In this document: piece by piece, positions 31,478 to 39,378 of the stretch
Numbering within the stretch: the first letter of the stretch is position 1
How the letters are laid out: the number at the start of each line of letters is the position of its first letter
Source: Leifsonia sp. CL147
GTDB lineage: Bacteria; Actinomycetota; Actinomycetes; Actinomycetales; Microbacteriaceae
Assembly: GCF_900114565.1 (NCBI RefSeq)
Contig: NZ_FOTM01000001.1
Coordinates: 62,678 to 126,677, forward strand
Length of the DNA: 64,000 nt
Reading direction: 5' to 3'
Translations under genes and position numbers: made by a program
Notes under the pieces: generated by a model
Database searches by the model: none
What the model was told of the DNA's origin: nothing
The model's input: the letters and a program-made list of their open reading frames with translations, nothing else

Positions 31478-32431
31478 ATGGATTCAGTGATCGACGTCGC
31501 GGGCCTCGAGAAGAGATTCGGCCGCGTACGTGCTCTTGACGGCCTCGACCTGACGGTGACGGCGGGCGCGGTACACGGCTTCCTCGGTCCCAACGGAGCG
31601 GGCAAGTCCACGACCATCCGCGTGCTCCTCGGCCTCGCCCGGGCGGACGGCGGCCGGGCGACCGTTTTCGGCGGCGACCCGTGGAGGGATGCCGTCGGCC
31701 TGCATCGCCGGCTCGCCTACGTCCCCGGCGACGTGAGCCTGTGGCCCAACCTCTCCGGCGGCGAGGCCATCGACCTGCTCGCCCGGCTGCGCGGCGGCAC
31801 CGCCGACCGCTCCGGCTACGCCGCCCGCAAGACGCGGCTCATGGAGGTCTTCCAGTTCGACCCGACGAAGAAGGGCCGCGCCTACTCCAAGGGCAACCGG
31901 CAGAAGGTCGCGCTCATCGCCGCCTTCGCCACACCGGCCGACCTCTACATCCTCGACGAGCCCACCAGCGGGCTCGACCCGCTCATGGAGGCGGTCTTCG
32001 ACGCCGAGATCGAGCGCGTCGCAGGCGAGGGCGCGACCGTCCTGCTGTCGAGCCACATCCTGTCCGAGGTGGAGCAGCTGTGCGACCGGGTCAGCATCAT
32101 CCGTGCCGGCCGGACAGTGGAGACGGGAACGCTCGACGAGCTGCGGCACCTGACCCGCACGGAGGTCGCCTTCAGCGCCGACGGCGTGGCCGCCGACGCC
32201 CTGTCGCAGCTGCCCGGCGCACACGAGCTCCAGGTGCAGAACGGGCGGGTGCGCTTCACCGCGGACAGCGACGCGCTGCCTCCGCTCCTCGCGGCGCTCT
32301 CGCGCATCCCGGTGAGAGGGCTGACAGTGGCACCGCCGTCCCTCGAGGAGCTGTTCCTGCGGCACTACGGCGACGACCTGTCGGCGGATGCGACCGCGAG
32401 CGAGACAGAGCGAGTCGAGGTGGCGCGATGA
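31478..32431 (+). CDS. ABC exporter ATP-binding protein (COG3559-linked)
   Basis: A 317-residue ABC ATPase. Walker A is GPNGAGKST (about residues 38-46), the signature motif is degenerate ([15 protein letters not shown]), Walker B is [16 protein letters not shown] and the switch His is in [15 protein letters not shown]-terminal extension of about 90 residues follows, as in drug-exporter ATPases of the DrrA/CcmA kind. The gene overlaps the permease by 4 nt. It supplies energy to the exporter; substrate unknown. Confidence 0.9.
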   Translation: MDSVIDVAGLEKRFGRVRALDGLDLTVTAGAVHGFLGPNGAGKSTTIRVLLGLARADGGRATVFGGDPWRDAVGLHRRLAYVPGDVSLWPNLSGGEAIDLLARLRGGTADRSGYAARKTRLMEVFQFDPTKKGRAYSKGNRQKVALIAAFATPADLYILDEPTSGLDPLMEAVFDAEIERVAGEGATVLLSSHILSEVEQLCDRVSIIRAGRTVETGTLDELRHLTRTEVAFSADGVAADALSQLPGAHELQVQNGRVRFTADSDALPPLLAALSRIPVRGLTVAPPSLEELFLRHYGDDLSADATASETERVEVAR

Positions 32432-34122
32432 GCACGGCGACCGCCCGGGTAGAGCCGACGACCCTGGACGCCCGGACGCCGCGCGCTCGCACCGGCGCGA
32501 CGCTCCGCGCGCTGATCCGCCAGCGGCTGCGGCGCGACCGCTGGCAGCTGCTGATCTGGCTGGTCTGCATCCCGCTCCTCGCCCTGTTCTCGGCGGTCAG
32601 CATCCACCAGACGTTCGGGAGCGACGCGAGCCGGGTGCAGCTGATCCGGCTGGCGATCGCCGACCCCACCATCCTGGTTCTGCGTGGACTTCCGCAGGGC
32701 ACGAGCCTCGCTTCGGTCACGTTCTTCGAGATCTTCTCCTTCCTCGCACTGCTCGCCGGCCTGATGAACACGTTCCTGGCGGTGCGCCACTCCCGGGCGG
32801 AGGAGGAGTCGGGTCGCGCCGAGCTGATCGCCTCGACCGCAGCCGGCCGCCTGCTCCCGACGGCCGCGACCGTCCTCTACGCGACCCTCGTCGACATCGT
32901 CCTCGCGGTGCTCACGGCCTGCGGGTTCGCCGTCGCCGGTCTCCCGCTCGCCGGGTCGTTCGTGGCGGGAGCGGCGACGGGAGGCGCCGGGCTCGCGTTC
33001 TTCGCCGTCGGACTCCTCCTCGCGCAGGTGTTCAGCACCTCCCGCGGGGCCAACGGCTTCTCGTCGGCCGTGGTCGTGCTCGCCTTCCTGCTCCGCGGCA
33101 TCGGGGATTCGACCGGCACCGTGTTCGGCGACGGCACCCACGTGCGGTCCGCCTGGCCCACCTGGCTGAGCCCGATCGGCTGGGGTGAGCAGTTCGCCCC
33201 GTACACCGCCGACGACCTGCGGCCGTTGCTGCTCCAGCTCGGACTGGCGGCTGTGCTCGTGCTGGCGGTCTTCGCACTGCAGTCCGTCCGCGACACCGGT
33301 GCCGGCATCATCCCGGAGCGGGCCGGACGCGCCGACGCTGCCGCGATGCTCTCGGGAACGTTGGGACTGGCCTGGCGGCTGCAGTGGCCGACCGTGCTCG
33401 GGTGGGCTCTCGGGGGTGCACTGACCGGCCTCCTCGCCGGCTCCCTCGGCAGCGTCGTCGGCAGCTCGATCGCAAACGATCCGAGCCTCTCGGGCATCCG
33501 GGATGCGATCGGGCACATCGGCGCGGGCGGGTCCGGTCCGCTCACCCAGCTCTTCATCTCGGCGATCTTCTCCATCGTGGGCGTCCTGGCGGCCGCGTGT
33601 GCGGTGCAGGCGGTGGTCCGCCTGCGCCAGGAGGAGGCCGCCGGGACGGCCGAGCTGCTCCTGGCCACCCCGGTGTCCCGCGCGCGCTGGTTGTTCTCCT
33701 TCGTCGCGGTCGGTCTCATCGCGGTCGTGGCCGTGCTGCTCGCCGCGGCCGTCGCCTCCGGTCTGTCGGCCGCCGCTGCCGGAGCGGACGCCTCCACCAT
33801 CGGAGACTCCTTCGCAGCGGCGACCGCACAGCTGCCCGTCGCCCTCGTCTACCTCGGCGTGCTGACCCTGCTCTTCGTCGTACTGCCGAGCTGGACCGTG
33901 CCGGTCGCGTGGGCAACGCTCGGCGTGGGCGCGTTCGTGGGCATCTTCGGCGGCCTGATGAACTTCCCCGACGCCATCCGCCACCTGTCGCCGTTCGCCG
34001 ATGCGCCCGTCGTGGTCGGTTCGGCCGACTGGACGGGGGGATACTGGATGCTCGGCATCACGGCCGCCGCCCTCGTCGGGGCTGCTGCGCTGATCCGCCG
34101 ACGAGACTTCGCCATCGGATAG
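32428..34122 (+). CDS. ABC exporter permease, polyketide-antibiotic type
   Basis: A 564-residue membrane protein with two homologous halves of about six helices each, the layout of the COG3559 exporters (TnrB-like). Conserved segments are [29 protein letters not shown] in the first half and [27 protein letters not shown] in the second; both carry the E-x-G-R/T-AELLxxTPVxR internal repeat. It pairs with the overlapping ATPase gene. Probable role is export of an antibiotic or lipid, with drug resistance one possibility. Confidence 0.88.
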   Translation: MSTATARVEPTTLDARTPRARTGATLRALIRQRLRRDRWQLLIWLVCIPLLALFSAVSIHQTFGSDASRVQLIRLAIADPTILVLRGLPQGTSLASVTFFEIFSFLALLAGLMNTFLAVRHSRAEEESGRAELIASTAAGRLLPTAATVLYATLVDIVLAVLTACGFAVAGLPLAGSFVAGAATGGAGLAFFAVGLLLAQVFSTSRGANGFSSAVVVLAFLLRGIGDSTGTVFGDGTHVRSAWPTWLSPIGWGEQFAPYTADDLRPLLLQLGLAAVLVLAVFALQSVRDTGAGIIPERAGRADAAAMLSGTLGLAWRLQWPTVLGWALGGALTGLLAGSLGSVVGSSIANDPSLSGIRDAIGHIGAGGSGPLTQLFISAIFSIVGVLAAACAVQAVVRLRQEEAAGTAELLLATPVSRARWLFSFVAVGLIAVVAVLLAAAVASGLSAAAAGADASTIGDSFAAATAQLPVALVYLGVLTLLFVVLPSWTVPVAWATLGVGAFVGIFGGLMNFPDAIRHLSPFADAPVVVGSADWTGGYWMLGITAAALVGAAALIRRRDFAIG

Positions 34123-34144
34123 CTGGTGCGAACGGAAAGACGGG

Positions 34145-34627
34145 ATGGTGTCCATGGCCAGAGATGAGGCGGCGCTCGCCGAGGTGCTGGAGCATTCGGC
34201 TGCCGTCCTGACCGCCGCGGGCTTCCCCAAGATGCCGGCGCGCGTCCTCATGGCCCTGACGGTCACCGAGACACCGGGGCTCACGGCGGCCGAGTTGGCC
34301 GCCCGCCTGGAGGCCAGCCCCGCGGCCATCTCCGGCGCCGTCCGCTACCTCTCGACGCTGGGCATCATCCGCCGCCTCTCTCAGGCGGGAAGCCGCCGGG
34401 ACCGCTACGAGCTCCCCAGCGACTGGTACTCCCTCATGGTGCGCAACAGCCCGATCTACGGCGTCCTCGCGGAGCAGGCCGAGGCGGGTCTCGCCGCCGT
34501 CGGCGATCCGGCTTCGCCTGCCACCGAGAGGCTGTCGGACATGGCCGGCTTCTACCGTTTCATCCAGGTCCGGCTCCCCGAGCTCATCGCCGAGTGGGAG
34601 CAGGTGCGCGCTGCGCGCGAGCAGTGA
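34145..34627 (+). CDS. MarR/GbsR-type transcriptional regulator
   Basis: A 160-residue winged helix protein. LTAAELAARLEASPAAISGAVRYLSTLGII (about 46-75) is the HTH, and RRLSQAGSRRDRYELPSD is the wing. The C-terminal helices may dimerise. It is the third gene of the exporter operon, 22 nt after the permease, so negative autoregulation of the operon is expected. ATG 34145 is used; an ATG three codons later is also possible. Confidence 0.85.
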   Translation: MVSMARDEAALAEVLEHSAAVLTAAGFPKMPARVLMALTVTETPGLTAAELAARLEASPAAISGAVRYLSTLGIIRRLSQAGSRRDRYELPSDWYSLMVRNSPIYGVLAEQAEAGLAAVGDPASPATERLSDMAGFYRFIQVRLPELIAEWEQVRAAREQ

Positions 34628-34695
34628 GCAGCGAGCCGGTGAGCCGGTGAGCAGCGTCGGCGCTCCCGGCCTCGCGCTCCGCGCCCGACCGGGAC

Positions 34696-35604
34696 TCAGA
34701 ACACGTACTCGAGCAGGTCGAGCCCGACGGCCCGCATCCCCTCGATGACGGCGAGGCGCTCGGGGAGGCTGGTGTCGTCGAAGTACGTCGAGACGACATA
34801 GGTGACGCCCGCGCGCGGGCCGCGCAGGACGCCGACCTCGCTGCGGACCCCCGCATCCGTCCCCGTCTTGTTGACCAGCAGGATGCCGTGCTCCGGGTGG
34901 CGGTGGGAGTGCGGATCGAGGCCGAAGGCGCTGGACACCAGCGAGAAGTCGCTGTTCAGCGAGAGCCACGAGACCACGCGCTGGCTGGTGGCGGGGTTGA
35001 CGATCTCGCCCCGCGCGAGTGCGGAGAACAGCCAGGTGAGCTCGTTCGCGCTGCCCACGGAGAGCTGCGGCGCGTCGTCGGGGCCGCGGTGGTCGCGGAC
35101 CAGGTCGAGGAGCGCCGTGCGCGTGAGGCCGAGGGATTCGGTGCGGGCGCTCACCGCCTCCAGCCCCACCCGGCGCAGCAGGACGTTGGTGGCGAGGTTG
35201 TCGCTCGACGCGCCGACGAGGGCGGCCAGGTCGGCGACGGGGAGGGACGGCACGTGGAGGTGGTGCCAGATGCCCGAGTCGCCGGCGACGTCGCGCGGGT
35301 CGCGATCGAGGTGCGCGAGGGGACTCAGCTCACCCGACTGGAGGCGCGCCGCCACCTCGACGAGCAGCAGCACCTTGCCGATGCTGGCCGTCGGCATGAC
35401 CACGTGGTCGTCGACCGAGAACAGCACCGTGCCGGTCGCCAGATCGGTCGCCCGGGCGGAGACCTGCACACCCGAGACGGCGAGCCGCCCCAGAGCGTCG
35501 AACCCGCGGCTGAACGACTCGGTGGACCCAGGAGCGCGATGCCGGCCGCGGCGGGTATTCGCCTGACGGGCCCGGCGTTCGGACTCTTGAGCCTGGATCG
35601 TCAC
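34696..35604 (-). CDS. serine hydrolase with class A beta-lactamase fold
   Basis: A 302-residue protein with the three active-site motifs of class A enzymes: S74-x-x-K77 (TASIGK), S134-D135-N136 (ASSDNLATN) and K246-T-G (VNKTGTD). Two points differ from working beta-lactamases: there is no signal peptide (the first 35 residues are basic and hydrophilic), and I find no Glu in the Ex2LN omega-loop position where E166 should lie. It may be a cytoplasmic or alternatively exported esterase/amidase rather than a resistance enzyme. Start is GTG 35604 with no clear ribosome site. Converges with the MarR-type gene. Confidence 0.8.
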   Translation of the reverse strand: MTIQAQESERRARQANTRRGRHRAPGSTESFSRGFDALGRLAVSGVQVSARATDLATGTVLFSVDDHVVMPTASIGKVLLLVEVAARLQSGELSPLAHLDRDPRDVAGDSGIWHHLHVPSLPVADLAALVGASSDNLATNVLLRRVGLEAVSARTESLGLTRTALLDLVRDHRGPDDAPQLSVGSANELTWLFSALARGEIVNPATSQRVVSWLSLNSDFSLVSSAFGLDPHSHRHPEHGILLVNKTGTDAGVRSEVGVLRGPRAGVTYVVSTYFDDTSLPERLAVIEGMRAVGLDLLEYVF

Positions 35605-35639
35605 AGTGTCGCTGGGTCTTTCTTCCGAGTGTCGTGTAC

Positions 35640-35692
35640 CGGAAACCGCGGCGGCCGTGGTCGGCCCCGCTGCCGCCGCCGCGAGGTTTCCG
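35640..35692 (-). terminator. GC-rich hairpin after the M13 peptidase
   Basis: CGGAAACC-GCGGCGG on the left pairs with CCGCCGCGAGGTTTCCG on the right, with an imperfect loop. It lies 86 bp past the M13 stop and just upstream of the serine hydrolase start, so it could end the peptidase mRNA. Confidence 0.45.
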
Positions 35693-35777
35693 CGACAGCG
35701 ACAGGGACGATGTTACCCCGTGTGCGGGGGCCATGGAGCGCCGGATCGGTCGGACATCCGACGGATGCGGCGCCGAC

Positions 35778-37754
35778 TCACCAGATCGTGACGCGCTCCT
35801 CCGGTGCCAGCCACAGCGCGTCGCCCTCCGACACCTGGAAGGTGTCGTAGAACGCGTCGATGTTGCGGACGATCTGGTTGCAGCGGAACTCGTTCGGCGA
35901 GTGCGGGTCGATCGCGAGAAGGCGGATGACCTCCTCGTCGCGTCCCTTCTGCTGCCAGGCCTGCGCCCACGACAGGAAGAACCGCTCGGAGCCGCTGAGC
36001 CCGTCGACGACAGGGGGCTCCTCGCCGTTGAGCGAGAGCAGGTACGCCTTCCACGCGATGCCCAGCCCGCCCAGGTCGCCGATGTTCTCGCCGATGGTGA
36101 GCGCGCCGTTCACGTGGTGGTCCGGCACCTGCGCCGGTGCGAGCGCGTTGTACTGCTCGATCAGGCTCGCGGTGCGCTTCTCGAAGGCGGCACGGTCCGC
36201 CTCCGTCCACCAGTCCTCGAGACGTCCGTCTCCATCGAACTTGGATCCCTGGTCGTCGAAGCCGTGCCCGATCTCGTGCCCGATGACGGCGCCGATCGCG
36301 CCGTAGTTCGCCGCGGCATCCCGCTCGGCGTCGAAGAACGGGAACTGCAGGATGGCCGCAGGGAACACGATCTCGTTGAAGCCCGGGTTGTAGTACGCGT
36401 TGATCGTCTGAGGGGTCATGAACCATTCGTCGCGGTCGATCGGCGAGCCGATCTTGCCCAGTTCGCGGTTGAACTCGAACAGGGCGGCCGCCCGGACGTT
36501 CCCGACGAGGTCGGTGGGGTCGAGCTCGAGGCGGGAGTAGTCGCGCCACTTCACCGGGTAGCCGATCTTCGGCGTGAACTTCTCCAGCTTGTCCAGCGCG
36601 CGTCTGCGGGTCTCCGCGCCCATCCATTCGAGATTCTGGATGCTCTGCCGGTACGCCTCGATCAGGTTCGCGACCAGCGCATCCATCCGATCCTTCGCCG
36701 CCGGCGGGAAGTACTTCTCGACGTAGGCGCGGCCGACGGCCTCGCCCATGGCCCCCTCGACGAGCGAGACACCGCGTTTCCAGCGGGCCCGCAGCTCCGG
36801 GGTTCCGGTCAGCGTCCGGCCATAGAAGTCGAAGTTCGCCTCGACGAAGTCGCCCGAGAGGTAGGGTGCGGCGCCGTGGATGACCTGCCAGGCCAGCCAG
36901 TCGCGCCACGACTCCAGGCGGTCGTCGGTGAGGAGCCCGGCCAGCCCGGTGGTGAAGGACGGCTGCCGCAGGACCACCTCGGCCAGCGCGTTCTGCGGCG
37001 CACCGAGAGCCTGTGCCCAGACGTCGAGGTCTGCCGCCTGGCCCGCGAGCGCTCCGCCGTCGAAGAGGGTGGTGGCGTCGGCCCACGAGTACAGGTTGTA
37101 CGTCTTCTCGGAGTCGCGCGAGGCCACGTTGTCCCAGTGATGCGAGGCGATCGCCGTCTCCAGGTCGAAGACGCGCTGCGCCCTGCCCGGCGCGTCGTCG
37201 AAGCCGGCGAGCTCGAACATCCGCTGGATGTGGCCGACGAAAGCCTCACGGATCGGCGCGAAGTGCTCCTCGCGGAAGTACGACTCGTCCGGCAGCGAGA
37301 TGCCGGACTGCTCGAGGAACACGAGGTACCGCTCGGGGTCGCCCGGGTCGTTGTCGACGAAGAGCTGGTAGAAGCCGCCGAGCCCACGACGCTCCAGCGC
37401 GCCGATCGTCTCGAGGAGGCTCGGGATGCTGTCGACGCCCTCCGCGAAGGTCAGCTCGTCGCGGATGGCCTCGACACCGAGCGCGTCGATGCGGTCCTCG
37501 TCCATGAAGCTCGTGAAGAGGTCGCCGAACTTGCGATCCTCCGTGCCTTCCGGCGCGTTCTGCGCCTGCTCGACGATCTCCCGGACCGCGGCCTCCGCCT
37601 CCTCCGCCAGGATCATGAACGACCCCCAGCGGGCCTTGTCGGCCGGTATCTCGGTGCGGGCGATCCACTTGCCGTTCACGTGCCGGAAGAGGTCGTCCTG
37701 GGGACGGGTGGCGGGGTCGAGTTCGTCGATGCGGATGCCGGAGTCGAGCGTCAT
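35778..37754 (-). CDS. M13-family metallopeptidase (PepO/neprilysin type)
   Basis: A 658-residue zinc endopeptidase. The zinc motif HEIGH is at 493-497 in VIGHEIGHGFDDQG, with the third ligand E556 in TIGENIGDLGG. Upstream NPGFNEIVFPAAILQ and downstream DPHSPNEFRCNQIVRN are also conserved in M13. There is no signal peptide or membrane anchor, so it is a cytoplasmic oligopeptidase of the PepO kind. A TAGGCT box lies 6 nt before the ATG. Confidence 0.93.
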   Translation of the reverse strand: MTLDSGIRIDELDPATRPQDDLFRHVNGKWIARTEIPADKARWGSFMILAEEAEAAVREIVEQAQNAPEGTEDRKFGDLFTSFMDEDRIDALGVEAIRDELTFAEGVDSIPSLLETIGALERRGLGGFYQLFVDNDPGDPERYLVFLEQSGISLPDESYFREEHFAPIREAFVGHIQRMFELAGFDDAPGRAQRVFDLETAIASHHWDNVASRDSEKTYNLYSWADATTLFDGGALAGQAADLDVWAQALGAPQNALAEVVLRQPSFTTGLAGLLTDDRLESWRDWLAWQVIHGAAPYLSGDFVEANFDFYGRTLTGTPELRARWKRGVSLVEGAMGEAVGRAYVEKYFPPAAKDRMDALVANLIEAYRQSIQNLEWMGAETRRRALDKLEKFTPKIGYPVKWRDYSRLELDPTDLVGNVRAAALFEFNRELGKIGSPIDRDEWFMTPQTINAYYNPGFNEIVFPAAILQFPFFDAERDAAANYGAIGAVIGHEIGHGFDDQGSKFDGDGRLEDWWTEADRAAFEKRTASLIEQYNALAPAQVPDHHVNGALTIGENIGDLGGLGIAWKAYLLSLNGEEPPVVDGLSGSERFFLSWAQAWQQKGRDEEVIRLLAIDPHSPNEFRCNQIVRNIDAFYDTFQVSEGDALWLAPEERVTIW

Positions 37755-37760
37755 GCGCCC

Positions 37761-37766
37761 AGCCTA
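37761..37766 (-). promoter_or_regulatory. -10 box of the M13 peptidase gene (leaderless)
   Basis: TAGGCT on the minus strand, 6 nt before the ATG at 37754. It fits within the 16-bp gap to the next gene upstream. Confidence 0.6.
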
Positions 37767-37770
37767 CGGG

Positions 37771-38172
37771 TCAGGCTGCAGCGCGGGCCACTGACGACAG
37801 GCGCCGCCAGGAGAGCGCGAACAGGGCGGCCAGGGCGAGCTCGGCGAGGATGGAGGCGACGCCGGACACGCTCCCGAACCCGGCGGCCGAGAAGCCGATG
37901 TTGATCACGGCCAGGAGCCCGTAGATCGCCGCGAGCGCCCCACTGAGGAGGGGCCGGTTCGTCATCCGCCACCAGGGCCGCGCCGCCCGGACGGACTCGC
38001 CGCGGCCGCGGAAAAGGCGGCTCGCCAGATACCAGCCGATGATCTGCAGCACCGTCAGGACGATCGATCCCGCTTCGGAGTGGAAAGCGTCGAGGAGGAG
38101 CGCGAGCACCGCGCTGATGGCGACGAGCACCCCGATCACGACCGCCTTCTGGCCGGAAGTGGTGAAGCGCAT
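37771..38172 (-). CDS. small hypothetical membrane protein
   Basis: A 133-residue protein with four transmembrane helices (about 10-28, 34-55, 72-95, 103-125) and little loop sequence. The start at 38172 has a strong AGGGGGA ribosome site 4-6 nt upstream and a CATACT box near 38199-38204. No conserved motif recognised. It lies 16 bp upstream of the M13 peptidase but that gene has its own promoter. Confidence 0.72.
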   Translation of the reverse strand: MRFTTSGQKAVVIGVLVAISAVLALLLDAFHSEAGSIVLTVLQIIGWYLASRLFRGRGESVRAARPWWRMTNRPLLSGALAAIYGLLAVINIGFSAAGFGSVSGVASILAELALAALFALSWRRLSSVARAAA

Positions 38173-38280
38173 GTCGTTCCCCCTGGTGTTGAGCATTGAG
38201 TATGCCAGCACACGCCGCCTGGCGCCGGGAGGCTCGCCGTGCCGCCCGGACGGGGTGGGGCGGGGGAGGCCCCGAGTTCG

Positions 38281-38286
38281 TATGCT
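38281..38286 (+). promoter_or_regulatory. -10 box of the prsW-like gene (leaderless)
   Basis: TATGCT, 6 nt before the GTG at 38293. Confidence 0.6.
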
Positions 38287-38292
38287 TGCCCG

Positions 38293-39378
38293 GTGACCAT
38301 CGCACCCTCCGGCGGGAACCCGTCCCCGGCTGGAACCCCGCCGCCGGCCCGCACCGCGCCGCCCGGCTGGTACGGCGATCCGTTCGACGCGCGCTACCTC
38401 CGCTGGTGGAGCGGCGCCGCCTGGACCCCGTACACGTACTCCGTCCGGGCTCTGCAGCCGGCGGCGCGCCCGAAGCTGCCGCACAAGTGGATCGGTCGCT
38501 TCGGCGGGTGGATCATCGCGGCAGCCAGCGCCTTCATCTGGCTCTGGCTCTTCGGCTTCAACTGGCTCATCACCGCGATCTCACCGCATCCCGACACACA
38601 CGAGCCCGCGGTGCTCTCGCCGTTCCTCCTGCTCACCGGTGCAGCGACGGTGGCGACCGCCATCCTCTACACGATGGCCTACCGGCTGCGGCGCGAGGAC
38701 CGGCTGACGGCATCCCGTCTCGTGATCATCGCCGGCGTCGGCGGCCTTGCGGCCACGCTCCTGGCCGCGCCGGCGAACAGCATCATCGACGTGCTGAGCG
38801 GCGGCACGGCCCTGCACCCGAGCGGGCTCGCCCTGGTGCTCGCCGGCGTGGTCGAGGAGTTCGTCAAGATCGCCGCGGCCGTCGTCCTCGCCTGGAAGCT
38901 GCCCGTGAAGAACGCACGCATCGGCCTGTTCGTCGGCGGGGCCGTCGGGATCGGCTTCAGCGTCATCGAGAACCTCGGCTACCTGATGGAGGCGTTCGCC
39001 CGCGGACAGCTCAACGGTCTCGGCCTGGGCGTGTTCGTGGAGACGGTGATCGGCCGGGAGCTCACCGGGCCGTTCCTCCATCCCGTCTTCTCCGCTCTGC
39101 TGGGCGCAGCGGTCTTCGGTGCCGCCCGGGCGGGCCGTTTCCGCCTGACCTTCGGCGTCGTGCTCGCCTACCTCGGCGTGGCCGCCGCTCACGGGATCTT
39201 CGACGGCGCCATCTGGCTGGCACAGGTCCTGCCCTGGCCGCTCATCGCCCGCGGGGGCGCGATCCTGCTCTTCTACCTGATGTTCGTGCTGGCGAGCGGG
39301 TTGGCGTGGCTGCTCATCGCCCGGCGCATCCGGCGCTCCGCCGAGCGGCGAACGGCGCTGGAGGAGTCCACCGGCTGA
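38293..39378 (+). CDS. PrsW-family intramembrane metalloprotease with DUF2510 domain
   Basis: A 361-residue protein. Residues 24-49 (PPGWYGDPFDARYLRWWSG) form a DUF2510 domain. About eight transmembrane helices follow. The PrsW metalloprotease motifs are E188-E189 in VVEEFVK, E226-N in VIENLGY, H263 in LHPVF and H300 in AAAHGIFDG. PrsW of Bacillus cleaves the anti-sigma factor RsiW; here the target is unknown. GTG 38293 follows a TATGCT box. Its stop codon is directly adjacent to the stop of the opposing mprF-like gene. Confidence 0.9.
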   Translation: MTIAPSGGNPSPAGTPPPARTAPPGWYGDPFDARYLRWWSGAAWTPYTYSVRALQPAARPKLPHKWIGRFGGWIIAAASAFIWLWLFGFNWLITAISPHPDTHEPAVLSPFLLLTGAATVATAILYTMAYRLRREDRLTASRLVIIAGVGGLAATLLAAPANSIIDVLSGGTALHPSGLALVLAGVVEEFVKIAAAVVLAWKLPVKNARIGLFVGGAVGIGFSVIENLGYLMEAFARGQLNGLGLGVFVETVIGRELTGPFLHPVFSALLGAAVFGAARAGRFRLTFGVVLAYLGVAAAHGIFDGAIWLAQVLPWPLIARGGAILLFYLMFVLASGLAWLLIARRIRRSAERRTALEESTG

